Shown piece after piece: positions 1 through 11,304 of a DNA stretch of 64,000 nucleotides. The position numbers and the translations under genes are program-made. Each line of letters opens with the position of its first letter. Within the stretch, counting starts at the first letter, position 1. The notes below the pieces were generated by a model, which saw only the letters and a list, made by a program, of their open reading frames with translations, did not search any database and was not told the origin of the DNA. Source of the stretch: Holacanthus passer (Eukaryota > Chordata > Actinopteri > Pomacanthidae); the NCBI GenBank assembly GCA_025331565.1, contig JAFREQ010000025.1, forward strand, positions 248,001 to 312,000, written 5' to 3'.

Positions 1-483
1 GCAGTCTTTATTATGCATTGTTTGAAAAGAGACGCCGACGGTGAGGAGAAGTGCAAGAGTGAATAATGAAAAGTGTAGCATCTAACTTCTGTATAAATGA
101 ACTGCAAAGTGTTTGCAACTGAATGGATGATAATGTGTTAGTGTCACCAACCCGACGACGCAGAGCTTTCTGTTAAAAGGCATGCATGGCACCTGCCTTA
201 GTTACTTTCCAGCTGTTAAATGTTTACAAGTGAGAATGTTTTCTTCCTTAATATAAAATACAATAACAATTGATGTTGCATGGTCGGGAAAACAACTGTG
301 TTTCCATTCAGCTGCATATCATTTCATTATTATAGTCTTTACTACCTGCAGTCTGTTAATCAGCACCTGTTACGTTGGATTTTTCTTCAACCTTGAAGTG
401 AAGCTCTGACATATGCAGACAGCATAACATAAAATTAACATATATATTAGATCTTTTTAATATATTGCTAGATATATTTTTCG
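1..483. other. AT-rich unique DNA, no gene seen
   Basis: No open frame of coding character and no recognised repeat. The stretch is AT-rich, especially 430-480, and leads into the first copy of a teleost repeat. Confidence 0.5.
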
Positions 484-970
484 CCATGCTGGTGGCAAGG
501 CTTTAGGGATGGCAGTGCTGGTCAGTCAGACCACCGTTGAAGTTACAGATATCCATGGCTCCTAGAGGGTGAATCCTAATGACTTGATCGTCTGACTTTT
601 CCTATAGTGCTACCATGAGGTTAACATTTGTGCTTTTGAGTGAGATGTCTTTACAACTATTGGATGTCCTGGTGTGCAATTTGGTACAGACATCCAGGAT
701 GAAATGAATGAAGTTTGCTGATCCCATCAGAGTCAAAATTTTAATTTGTCCCATCCCCTGGTTTATGACAAATACCTGCCAAACTAACGACATTCTCATC
801 ATCCTCAGCGTTACCTTGTTTTTGGTGCTGATTAGCAAATGTTAGCATGCCAAAATAAGAGGTTAAATATGGTGAACACAGTAAATATAATACCTGCTAA
901 ACATCAGTGCGTTAGCATTGTCACTGTGAGCATATTAACATGCTGATGTTAGCATTTAGCTGAAATTACA
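484..970 (+). repeat. Teleost interspersed repeat, copy A (TTAGCATGC-type)
   Basis: This stretch reads like a short non-autonomous element common in percomorph genomes. Diagnostic pieces in order are a GCCATGCTGG-like start, a block around 686-770 (GTCAAAATTTTAATTTGTCC, then GGTTTATGAC), and a 3' half built on repeated TTAGCAT/AACATGCT words (835-965). The same blocks in the same order occur at 38006-38675, which confirms from this window alone that it is repetitive. The family is recognised from memory; class and autonomous partner are not known to me. There is no coding capacity. Confidence 0.75.
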
Positions 971-1016
971 GCTTAACACCCCCTTGAGGTAACAAGGACA
1001 TCGGTCTGTGTAATTA

Positions 1017-1240
1017 GGGGAGGCTGTGGCTCAGGAGGTAGAGCGGTTCGTTCACTGATCACAGGGTTGGCACCTCCTCCTGTCCATATGCTGAAGTGTC
1101 CTTGGGCAGGACTCTGAACCCAAAGTTGCTCAGACCAGCATCCTGTGTGGTCGCTCGCTGTCATCCGTGTGTGAGTGTGTGCAGTGCTGGGTGAATGAGC
1201 AGCAAACCTTAAACCAATTTTAATGTAAGCATTTACCATT
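1017..1240 (+). repeat. tRNA-derived SINE
   Basis: The head keeps a pol III A-box-like motif (TGGCTCAGGAGG, 1027-1038) and a worn B-box region (GGTTGGCACCTCC, 1065-1077). The body contains GAAGTGTCCTTGGGCAGGAC and a GTGTGTGAGTG/GGTGAATGA block. The 3' end is the ATTTACCATT word found at the tail of this teleost SINE group. The B box is damaged (no GGTTCGA), so it is probably not transcribed by pol III. It lies about 45 bp after repeat copy A. Family recognition is from memory; the A box and 3' word are visible directly. Confidence 0.75.
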
Positions 1241-2758
1241 TAATAGTCTGTCTTAATGAATGACAGTGTGTGAACAATACAAAAACATCATATGGTGTGT
1301 GTGGATGTGTCACTGTTTCTGCAGGCACACATGCCTTCGTCCTACAGTACGTATGTGTATTTAATGAAGTGCCAAATCTAATGAGATAAATCTGTCCATT
1401 AGGGTCCCTTAACGAGACTAAATCCACATTGCTGCTAATGAGTCAGTGCTCCATCAATCGTCCTCCGAGAGCTGGAGGGCCTGACTAAAGCTAGAGACGA
1501 CCCGGAGCCAGACAGAATCAGACCCTCTAAGCCAGTAAATCCACAGCTCCAGCTGCTGAAGACCTCCATCATTTAGCTTCCAGCCCTTCAGGGAACGACT
1601 TCAAGTTAGCAGGCAGCTACAACTGATAGGCAGCGGAGTCATAGCCGGCACAGGGAAACACTAATCATCTGTAATCATTGATCTGCCATTACTGGGCCAT
1701 ACTCATTAGCCTGACGGAACAATGCTCTGTAGATTTCTGTTGTTACTAGGCTATTATTAGCTTTCCAGCTGCTGCTGTGCTAAACATGTGTTCTCCACAC
1801 AGGCACTACATGCTGTGTAACAACATGTGGCTAATGTAACAGCACAGGCCTGAAACGCTTACTCAAGAAACTGGACTTGTGCAAATAACAAAAAGCCTCA
1901 ATTCAGATTCTTTGCTTCAAAGCTTCATTTCATCTGTGGAAGGATTATACAGTGAACAAGTTCATGTGCGTTTATCACTGTCACACCAAGAACTGATGCC
2001 GTGTATCGACCTTGCGAGTTAAAAGTGGAGGGAAGACAAAAGAAAAAAGAGAGAAAAGCAGAGTCAGGCAGTAAAAACAGCAGAAACCATTAAAGTTTTG
2101 GGTGCATTTACGTTTGAAAGCAGCTGTAGTGACCTGGTAGCTACTCGACAGCACTCGCACAGGCCTACCACAGCAAAGCAGTGTAAAGGACACTGTATAT
2201 TAAGATAAGACATGTTCACTTGCCTTCAATGATTGGCAGCCACCACCTGCCAGTGTTAAGCGGTAACTGTAAGAGCAACGGGGGGGTCATGCTGTGTATA
2301 ACAAGGACAACTGTGGTGGCATGCGTTAGAGGCACAGAGGGAAACACTCTGAGGTCCACGCTGGTGCATCACATTTAATAACAGGGGTTACATGTTGAAA
2401 GCATATAAATGACAACAGTCAGCAACACTCTCCATATCATCGTCTGCTGTTCACTCGTCAGTCCTGCTATTGTAGCATTTTAACACACAGTTCTGCTTTA
2501 ATCTTCTTATAATACATGTTATTATAACTTATATAAATGTTATTAACTGCTTTACAGGTAGAAAATCTTGCATTACCATTAGTAGTATACTTTTGAAATT
2601 GGAAGAATGATCAGTTGATATATGAGTATTGAAAAAAGGACTGTGATTATATTTTAGATCTAGCTTCTCGTATGCACTAAGTGTCTTCTAACACCAAAGT
2701 TAGTCACAAATGCACTGTGGAATTGGTCTATTAACCCCTTATGGACCACGTATGAAAA
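1241..2758. other. Unique non-coding DNA
   Basis: No supported gene. 1420-1760 is less AT-rich and free of obvious repeats; it could be a conserved non-coding block, but nothing in the sequence proves it. A run of seven G occurs near 2280. Open frames here are short and lack splice signals. Confidence 0.4.
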
Positions 2759-2928
2759 TACACTCAACAAAAATATAAACAGCTTTTCACGAGATGAGGT
2801 AAAAGATCATGATTTTTCTGTGCACACCAAAGGCATTTTGAGAACAAATTATAATCTGTATTCGAGAGCACTTGCCAAGATAATCCATCCACCTGACAGA
2901 TGAGCCATATCAAGATGCTGATTAAACT
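2759..2928 (+). mobile_element. Truncated Tc1/mariner-type transposon end
   Basis: The sequence starts with a terminal-repeat-like word (ACTCAACAAAAATATAAAC) next to a TA and continues with blocks typical of a common teleost Tc1 family: the GAGATGAGGTAAAAGATCAT region, TAATCCATCCACCTGACAGA, and ATATCAAGATGCTGATTA. It stops after about 170 bp, before any transposase-coding sequence, and a different repeat begins within 4 bp. It is a dead fragment. Family assignment is from memory; the abrupt change of content at 2928 is visible. Confidence 0.65.
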
Positions 2929-2931
2929 ACC

Positions 2932-3081
2932 AAAAATGTCAACCTGCTGGTGGCACTAGAGGAGAAGTCAGGGGATTACAAACATCGATACCTTACGTTG
3001 TCTTCTGGACAAAATTCAAAAGCAATCCATCCAACACTTTTAGAATTATTTCTGTCTGCCGGTGAACCCACCGACTGACTG
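2932..3081 (-). repeat. Teleost interspersed repeat, copy B (partial, reversed)
   Basis: Read on the minus strand, this segment corresponds to the 5' half of the family seen as copy A and copy C. It contains the reverse forms of the CTGGTGGCACTAGAGGAGAA and CAATCCATCCAACACTT blocks and ends with CCGACTGACTG. The TTAGCATGC half is missing. It directly abuts the Tc1 scrap. Confidence 0.6.
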
Positions 3082-3086
3082 AAGAA

Positions 3087-3178
3087 AGATTAACAAGCTA
3101 CTGTTTTTAGTTACTTGATTAATTGGCAGATTGAGCATTACAATATTTGATTCAGAAAACTAACAATAGTTGCAGCCT
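3087..3178 (+). repeat. MITE-like repeat scrap ending AGTTGCAGCC
   Basis: A short, worn copy of a teleost element whose ends are runs of ATTAATTGG/TTGATTAAT words and whose 3' end is AATAGTTGCAGCC. Fuller copies in this window are at 25698-26037 (+) and 24459-24697 (-), and split copies lie at 14405-15378 and 49619-50315. Confidence 0.5.
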
Positions 3179-3182
3179 TGTA

Positions 3183-4187
3183 ACAGTGCAAACACATTAG
3201 CATATACACAACTGTTCTTCTAAATCTAGATAGATGAAAATTAAGGTTAGATGTCATCGAAATGTACAACTGTGCATCCAAGTCACCTGGTGGTTTTGCT
3301 ACCAACCCAAGTAAACAGACTTTCAGAGAACAGCAAGATCACATAAATGGCATTTTGGTGAAAAATCAAATATAAAACTAATGCACTACTCAATATTTGG
3401 CAGGAGAAGGGTTGTTTTATTTTCATGGTCATGAAGGACAGATGTGAGACAGAGAGAGGTCCGTGATTGTGTTAAGTCCATTTTTGCAGATGAGGCCTGA
3501 CATTTTTATCTATATAGCACTTTCCATTATAGCTAAATTAAATGTGCTTCATATTAAATTACAATACATTTTTGGAGGGCGTTTTAAGATCACCATACAT
3601 ACATGCATGAATGTTAATAGGAAAACTGTTGCAAGTAGTGCCATTATGATAGTAGTACACTTAAACTGCATTAATAGCACCTTTATTATAATAGTGTCCA
3701 TAACTTGTCTAACTGACAGAGAGAAAAATAATGCATGAGTGACTTTGCTCTCTATCTCTAAGATGGCAGGGAAAAAACTGGGTGGCTTTTCCAGTGACAG
3801 ATCAGATTTGTGCTCCACAAAAGCTTTGATCTTAAGGCTTTCTGACAGGCTTTAATCTGAGCAGACCACACACACATGCACACACACGTGCTCACACATA
3901 CAGTACACACACGCACACACACATCTTTCACTGAAGCCACAATATAGAAAATGGACTTCATTTATTTCCAGCTGTCTGTTTGTGCTTTTGAGAAAAGTCA
4001 GTACAGCAACAATGCTACAGTCAACTCTTCCGGAGGACACTGTGGCTGATAAATAACAAGAAAATGTCTTTAAAAGGCAAAACAAAATGTGAAAACCCTG
4101 CTAAGCTCATCTGTTTTCCTTTACACACAAATTGTGGTGAGTCATACCGTACTGTAATTCCAGGACTCAGCTTTCTGTGCCCATTGA
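3183..4187. other. Non-coding DNA with CA-rich patch
   Basis: No gene seen. 3500-3572 resembles the tail shared by several fish SINEs and LINE relics (TATATAGCACTTTCCATTAT); this is weak. 3868-3922 is an interrupted CA-rich patch, which explains the Cys/Val-rich reverse frames over it. Confidence 0.45.
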
Positions 4188-4221
4188 AGCTGTTGTCACA
4201 AAGGAGCTGTTGTCACAAAGG
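4188..4221 (+). repeat. Perfect 17-bp tandem duplication
   Basis: The unit AGCTGTTGTCACAAAGG occurs twice head to tail without a mismatch (4188-4204 and 4205-4221). It looks like a recent local slippage or duplication. Confidence 0.85.
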
Positions 4222-4595
4222 TCGCTTTTATAAAATGCGGCTGCTGCACCTTTTCTTTTAGTTATTTTTGCTGGGTTTGTTGCGGCAGGTGTACGTCTCT
4301 TCCAAATTCATATTTCGGAACAAAGGAGGGCCAGAATGTGGGAAGAAGAGGACGTTTAAACAACAAAGCGAAAAAATGGTAAAAACTGAGAAGAAGCTGA
4401 TTTTACTCATCTTAAAGCACCCTTGCTTGTACTATCGGAGTGTGACAAAGAGAAAACAGCGGCGCCTGGATGGAAGAAAGCAGCCTCTAATCTGAGAGAC
4501 AATTGATTTAAGTCCTACACAAAAATGACAAAAAAAAGCAGCTGCAAACCTACAAAGCAAAACCATAGCTCTACATACATATTTCACTCACATCA

Positions 4596-4640
4596 AAAAT
4601 GATGAAATGAGGACAAATTACGCCTTCATTTCATCATTTT
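4596..4640. repeat. Perfect 15-bp inverted repeat (hairpin)
   Basis: The left arm AAAATGATGAAATGA (4596-4610) is the exact reverse complement of 4626-4640, with a 15-nt spacer. It could form a short stem. There is no pyrimidine-rich or poly-T context that would mark it as an RNA gene. Confidence 0.8.
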
Positions 4641-6996
4641 GGACAGTGCTATAAAAATGTGTACACCACTCCAGCAGGTTTATTTGGTGGAGATTTATGG
4701 GTTACAAAAACAGGCTGCAGCACACAAACTACTTCTTTAAAAGAGACTAGTTAATAGCAGTATTTAAACTACTTGGTGATACTTGAAGGTTTGAAAACGA
4801 ACTGTCCAAGTGCTATAAATGATTATTCTGGACCTGCTGTATTGTTCATATGCCCGCTCCTTTGTGCTACAATACAACACTGTAAAAATGTATTCCCCAA
4901 ACCTCCCCATGACTCCAGTATATTTATATGTATAGTCTCCCCCTCTGTTACGTCTTTCACGTGTCTGTGTGAAACAGTCTGTTGTTGGTGAAATCCTCTG
5001 CATTGTATTATGTTTGGCTTTTCCCGGCTGCAGCATAATAAGCATGACTCCTCTGCTCGATATGAGATCTCCCTCAGACTCTGATTGACTTTTCTCTAAC
5101 AACAGCCGATTTGACCAAATGACAAAATGAGCCTGCTGCAAAAATTGGCGTTTGACCTGACACGGATGAAAATGCTGTTGAATGCACAGAGCGTGCGAGT
5201 TCAGTTTTAACCTTGGAAACAGGACTTTGGTTCACTTACTAGCTTTTACTCTGAGCTTTCAAACACATCCAATAGTCTTCTTCAGTGTACTAAGGAAGAC
5301 CTTGAGTTCTTCAGTGGAATCAATAAACATAACTTAATGTTATTTTTGTAAGCTTTCATTGTAGATATGAAAGCTTATGTTGTACAAAAGTTGTCATTGC
5401 TGTTGGCGACCAAATTAACTAAATCACAGTAAGAAGACAGTAAGAACTTTACACACAAAGTTAGTAATGGATTTGCAGCCCAACTCACAATATCCTGGGC
5501 TATAAAATGGTTTATTATTTTTTTATTATAATAAATAGGAGTGTGCCACAGGATGATATAGACGATACAAATTCGTCAGCCATCAAATAATTTGTCATAC
5601 TGCTTCTACACATAGTTGTCCATTAACGTCTGTGTACGAGACTGTTAGAAGCTGTGAAATGAAAATCAATGAGCGGGACTGCTTTATAACCTTATCGTGT
5701 CTTTATACGATTTTTTTTTTTCATTTTCATCTTTAACTCCTTACATACTTGTAGGTCTCTGAGGGCTTGAGCAAATCCCAGCACGCACGGTATACCCTGG
5801 ATAGGTGTCGCAATATAGATGTGGAAGATATTATTGTATTGATTAGTTCTTTACTATCATTATGGACAAGAAAGATATTTTTGAATTGGAAAGCGATCTC
5901 AGCTATAGCAGTGAACCTCTGTTGTTTGTTCAAGATTTTAAGGGATGGCACTCGCAAGGTCAACACTGCTGTTCACTGGGGAGAAACAATATTTACCTTA
6001 CATAATTGGTAACAATAGCCAGCAGTGAGACTGAAAGAAAGATGGTTCATGTGCACATTCTCCCCAGGTGGACCACCTTATCGCTACCTCTGGGAATAAA
6101 TCTACAGTCGCACAGAGAACACACAGATATTGTCTTTGATGGAGTTGGTGGCGACTGTCTTTGGCAGGAGAAAAATGAGCCATTTAGCCGGCCAGTGCAA
6201 GGTTCCACAGGCCATGTTCGACGAGAAGCACCACCAGTGACTTAGCTCTGCCCTGCAAGTACTGATACTAGTTAATTTGGAGCCCCTGTGTATCTGCGCC
6301 AGATTGTAAATCCAGACCAATTAGTGTCACCCCGACAGATGAGAACATGGAGCAACACCTTTCTGTCTTAAGGGCCCTCTTCTTTCTGCTGCTCATAATG
6401 CAATTAATTAGAAAGCCCTTCCTTTAATTAGAGAGCACACTGGCCCTGATTAAAATTAGGCTTATTGGGTGAGCACATAACACATACACACACAGGCGGA
6501 GACGACAGCACGTGCACGGGCGCACAAAGATAACACTACAGTATTTCGTGTATGACGGGGCAGCATGCGTGACAGAGCTGAAGGCATGTCAGTTTTTGAT
6601 TGGCGGCACTGTCGGCGTGGCGAGAGGCAGGCGGATGCAAAATCTCCGCCATGCAGCTTCCTGGTTTTAGCCGTGTGACCTCCAAAGAGTCCAGACAAGC
6701 AGAGCCGCGGGCTAGAGCAAGCTAATCAAAAACAGCAAAGACCAAACAAGGCTACCTCTTTCAGACTGTCTCAAAATAACAGGATTATAGTTTATCTCTC
6801 ACCAGCAGTTATTTGATGCTGGTAGCATTTAAATTACATTCCATCATGAAACATCCAACCAGACAAAGTGAGCAACTGTAATTCCAGGTAGGGCCTGTGT
6901 AGCACAACATATAATAGTATTGAGGCATTATTGCAAAACTAGAGAGAACAGGATTCTCTATTCTGTGCTGTTGTAGTGAAGTAGGATTGTCAGTAC
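4641..6996. other. Unique non-coding DNA with element-like block
   Basis: No gene is supported. 6240-6470 is notable: it is repeat-free and carries AATTAATTAG and TTTAATTAGAG homeodomain-type words, the look of a vertebrate conserved non-coding element. 6480-6540 is a CA/CG-rich patch. 4764-5141 is open on the minus strand but has no splice context and reads as low-confidence random protein. Confidence 0.4.
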
Positions 6997-7143
6997 CTGG
7001 AGGTAGGCCGCTTCTTTTCCTCTTCTTGCCATTGTCAGCAGTGTTTTCCAGGGAAGCACACTCGCTCACCAGTGGCCCGTTTGAGCTGCTGAAGTGTAGA
7101 GAGTCGCTGTTGGATGTTGGGTCAAAGGGCAGAGCGTTGAGCC
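6997..7143 (-). CDS. Internal coding exon, unrecognised KKRKR-containing protein
   Basis: On the minus strand a pyrimidine-rich tract ends in TTTTTAG at 7144-7150, and a GTACTG donor lies at 6991-6996, enclosing 147 nt with no stop. The exon supplies two bases of a split codon, 48 codons, then one base, so it is a symmetric phase 1-1 exon. It encodes a polar, Ser/Asn-rich stretch (LNALPFDPTSNSDSLHF is its start), then SSSNGPL and SECASLE, and near its end GKKRKRSGLPP. The basic cluster suggests a nuclear localisation signal and hence a nuclear protein, but I do not recognise the family and assign no function. The phase matches the first-exon candidate at 51572-51593. An alternative is a chance open stretch; good splice signals on both sides and biased composition make an exon more likely. 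Confidence 0.6.
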
Positions 7144-7808
7144 CTAAAAATTAAAGCAAGAACCAGGTTAGATGAGACAACACAGCCATATGTATCTTAA
7201 AGTTGTGAAGATTTTGCTTTCCCGGTGCACGTAAAAACTATTATTACCATATCTGCAAGGAGATGATCAATATCACTGACTCGTCAAACGTTCTGGCATT
7301 CTGGTTGTTCATTTGATTGAAACAGGCTTCGTAACGTTGCAACGAGGCTGAACTCAATGGAGCAGCTGCCTTGTTATACCATTAAGTGCCTGATGAAAAC
7401 ACCCCAGACTAATGTAACACACTGGAACATTTATTTCTTTTAAGAAAAACAATAAAGACTCTAAAGTGAGCCAAATAACTTTCAAGTATTTTTTGCAATG
7501 CTATGTTAGTCTAGGTCACACACATACTCGTCGCTCCCTGTAATGAAAGATGTCACCGAATGTGAAACAAAGACAGATGTTGTCTGAAAAAATGTGAAGA
7601 TATCTGATTAAAGGTCAAAGTCATTAGACAGACTTAACATTTCCCTGCCAGCAATGTATCCTAAAAACAGATAAAATGAACAACAAAGAAAGAGAACAAC
7701 CTGAAAACACCAAAGAGGCTCTGAATCCCGATGAAATATTTCTGTCTTGAGATGCTGGCTGAGTGTCTAGATCTTACCTCAAATGTATTATTAATGTGTG
7801 CAGACCGT

Positions 7809-7847
<39 letters not shown>

Positions 7848-10544
7848 TGTAATATGACTCATCAAAATATAAAAGACTTTAAGCTTTAATGCAAATCAAC
7901 CAAATCTGCCTAATGGTTTTGGGCCTGTAGTCTGTTCTATAAATACTTTAATTTTCACCTGCTCATTTTCTTATTATTCTGTTCCCTCAACAGACTCAAT
8001 AGTCTGATGGAATAGAGCAATGAATGAAGACACATCCTTGAGCAACAGTAACAACAACAATGCAGAAGTTATTTCCAAACCCCAAGCAATGACAAGCAAA
8101 TACGGCCTAAAGCATCAGCTATTGTCCCTCTTATGAGGAAATTTAGGAAAATATATATTTTTTGTGTTTATACAGTAATTCTGAGGAGGGCTTGGACGAC
8201 ACTTGTCTCATACTAATGTGGAATAAATATCAAACTCTGAAACACTTGTTTCTGCATGTTTGTCAGTGGATTACAATAGATGTGGATGATGGCTTCTCTC
8301 TCAGGCTCCGTCAGCTTTATTGATCGCTCACAGGGGGAGGAGACGCAATTTCAGGTATCAAACTCCGCCCTGTTTATCTCCAAACATGCTTTTTTTGTTT
8401 TGAGTTTATTGCATTTAAGGGTGTGTTTGTGTGAGAGAGTGACTGATATAATTTTTGTCCTTCACAGATCTCACCCATGATGGTGATGACTTTGTTATTA
8501 GATGGATGATGTGCATTTTCCATTTAAAAAATTAACATAATTGATTTGATTGTGGCTTTGCAACGAAAGGTCAAAATTATCCATTCAAATGTGATCTCTC
8601 AGTTTCCGTTTGACATTAACATCTATCTCTAGGGCTCATTATTTTCCCTTGTTTTTATCAATAACATGAAAATTCAGGTGAAAATCCTTTTTAAAAAGTA
8701 CCCTTTGCAGCATTAATGTTTAATTGACCCATTTATTTCTTTTCAGTGTCTGCTAAGAGGGACCAACGATCAGCAGCTCATTTGCTCTTTCTTCCCAATT
8801 TTCTCTTCACTGTCTTTAAACAAAGAGCCTTTTAGAGCTTTAATTGTCACAATAGAAGCTCATTTACGGTATCTGCTGTGAACATTATCATCTTTCAAAG
8901 AGAAACAAAAAACTTTGGAGCCATCTGGACACAAAATCTATATGAAAATGTTGAAACTCTGTATAAAAGACAGTAGTGTGTGTATCTTTTATTGGGACTG
9001 TAACCAGATCTGATACAGCCCAGTTTATGTCTCATGCACAGTCAAACTCTCTCACTGGAGAAACAAACATGTACCTACATTTCTTTGTATTTTATCAGTA
9101 AAACATTCAAATTGAAAAAGAATAATTGCATTTACTGAAAATGAATGTTTATCCCACTTGTTACTAATTGATTGATCCTGTTTGCTTCATGGTTGGTTCC
9201 ATATGCAAGAGTTTTTCTTCTGTAGCCTTTTACACATTTACACTTTTACACTACAAGCTCCACATCAGATTCACTGTGAAGTCATATTGCATGCATTTAT
9301 GCTCGTATTTGTCCATTCATGAACAGGAATACATGCCCTAAAATCTGGCTCATGCACCACATGCACAGTGTTGAAAATGAGCCCAAAGGCATGCTCTTAT
9401 TTTTTGTTTTGCTGATGACATGTTTCCTCGTGCTCTGTTCAGTCCTCTCCATCCCCTTTGCTTCGGTGTAACTAATGCACATCAGGATGCACAGTTGCCA
9501 ACAGATGCTGACATGAGAGTGGCTTCATGCATTTATGGAGGTGGCCCCACCTCTAAATCACTGTTATGTCTCATTCTATATATTGGACAAGACCGGGCCT
9601 ATAATGTGTTTACAAGAGATTTTAATAGCCGGCTTCATTCAGCTGAGTCTCCCATTCATTATTAGACAAGGACAGATGGAGCCTTTCTCTGCATGGTCTT
9701 TCTCCAGTCTGCCTGGTGATTCTCTGGGTCTTTGTGGCTTTCGTCTTTATGCATATGTGGTGTGTTTTAATGTGATCAACTGTATCTATCTATCTGTCTG
9801 TTGTGCTTTTGTTTAAATAATTCAGCACCAGTCGGATCCATTCTCTCCTTCACTAATCTGGGTTTTGTACTGCTGCACATTCTGCTGGCAGATGTTCTCA
9901 ATAAGCAATATAGCAAAGGGTTAACAGTCTCAGAAACAGTAATAAAGCTTTTCCTTATACCTGTGTAGTACAAATGGAAAAACAGAGTGGGAATACTTCA
10001 AATTTATGAGAATTACAGCAAATTAAAGGACCAAGGGCACAGAGTCTGGATCTATGGCAAGTCTACAAGGACTGTTATTAGAAGTATTAATCAACAACAA
10101 TATGTTTGTCTGCCAGAGCTAATAGTTACACTGAGGTCATATTTTTCAGTTAGGGGGAAAAAACCCTAACAATTACGAAGTGTCATGAGGTGTGTTACAC
10201 TCAGGACGCTGGCTAGTACCTGAACATACTGTCTGGACACAAAATGTTTGCAATTTAACGGGATTAAAGACACAAGTACAACCTTGTCACAATGGAGAAT
10301 AATCCGGAAAGAGGTCTGGAACAGAACATAGTTTTAGTGGGATGAACAGATGAGTATGCCAGGTTCAATACCGGCCACTCAGCTCCTCTAGTCCACTTTA
10401 TAAGCAACAGTTTATGAGAGTGAAAACTGTTCTCGTCTTGGAGGAGGTCCCAAAGTAAAAAACCTCAACCTGACATTCAAACCTGTCACCATGCTTTCAG
10501 CATGGATGGTGCAGTTTATGTAAAATGATGCAAAGTTACTTTAG
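7144..10544. other. Unique non-coding DNA
   Basis: No further exon is evident. 7250-8100 and 8500-9200 are AT-rich and repeat-poor apart from the CA tract. A short (TATC)n run sits near 9783-9799. The frames at 9420-9816 have no splice or codon-bias support. Confidence 0.4.
7810..7845 (+). repeat. (CA)18 microsatellite
   Basis: An uninterrupted 36-nt CA tract. Such tracts are usually length-polymorphic in fish. Confidence 0.95.
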
Positions 10545-10760
10545 TTCCCCACTGATTTATCGCTGCAATCCTGTAAAGCAACACTCAAAATTGAAAGTCT
10601 TTTAAAAAAGGATGAAAATCGAGCAGAGATATTGTCTTTCTCATTTCACACATTCTTCTTCCTTGTCAAAACCTGGCACCTACATTACCCACAATGCAGC
10701 TTGACTGCTGCTAGTGGATACCGTAGCCTCAAGCCTCTAGCCTGAAGCAGAGATAAGGAG
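10545..10760 (+). repeat. Possible teleost interspersed repeat (5' block)
   Basis: The run CATTCTTCTTCCTTGTCAAA, then ACCTGGCACCTACATTACCC, then ACAATGCAG recalls a repeat I associate with fish genomes. It may belong to the same element as the block starting at about 10900, with the intervening 140 bp as a worn middle part. Recall only; no second copy exists in this window. Confidence 0.4.
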
Positions 10761-10899
10761 AGGTCTGGTAACCTCACTTCCTTCTAACTCCACAACCAGA
10801 GATTTTTTTCATTTTCAAACTTATAGTCTTCAGCCCCAACGATTTATCAATCAGCTCCCTCTGGAGCTACCAAAGGCTTTATACAAGCTTTTTTAGTTA

Positions 10900-11304
10900 G
10901 GCAGTAGGACTCAAGACCATATGCAGACTTTAATATGTAAAACTGGTGAAGTTCCCTTTTCGCAGACAATCAAAATTGTTTTCCTATGTAAGACTTAGTG
11001 GTATGTAGTGGTGAGGTTACAAATCACCACCAACTGAATACCCCTCGCATCACCCTCCTCTTCCACACATGTAGGACCCTAGGTGGCTGCCAACAATGCA
11101 AAAAATGCATAAGGCTCTCTCTTGAGCCAGTGTTTGGTTTGTCCGTTCTGGGCTACTGTAGAAACACGGTGGGCATAAAGGGCTCATTCTGAGGTAACAC
11201 AACAGTTGTTGTTTTCAAGAGATTATACGGTGAAAACATTATTCTGACTAATATATTCATTTTCTGCCAATAGATCCTCCAAATCCTACACTTTGGACCT
11301 TTAA
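10900..11304 (+). repeat. Teleost interspersed repeat ending CACTTTGGACCTTTAA
   Basis: Recognisable pieces in order are ACCAACTGAATACCCCTCGC (about 11028-11047), CACCCTCCTCTTCCACACAT, GGTTTGTCCGTTCTGGGCTA, CTACTGTAGAAACACGG, AAAGGGCTCATTCTGAGGTA, and the 3' end with TGCCAATAGATCCTCCAAAT and CTACACTTTGGACCTTTAA. This is a very common percomorph non-autonomous element in my memory. It has no coding capacity. The internal deletion relative to longer copies is inferred from recall. Confidence 0.7.

Noticed and set aside
1027..1090. Possible functional tRNA gene
   Set aside because: Only the A box resembles a tRNA; the B box is damaged, no anticodon stem is credible, and the downstream body is that of a SINE.
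3758..4085. Cys/Val-rich minus-strand frames
   Set aside because: They are the translation of a CA-rich repeat patch.
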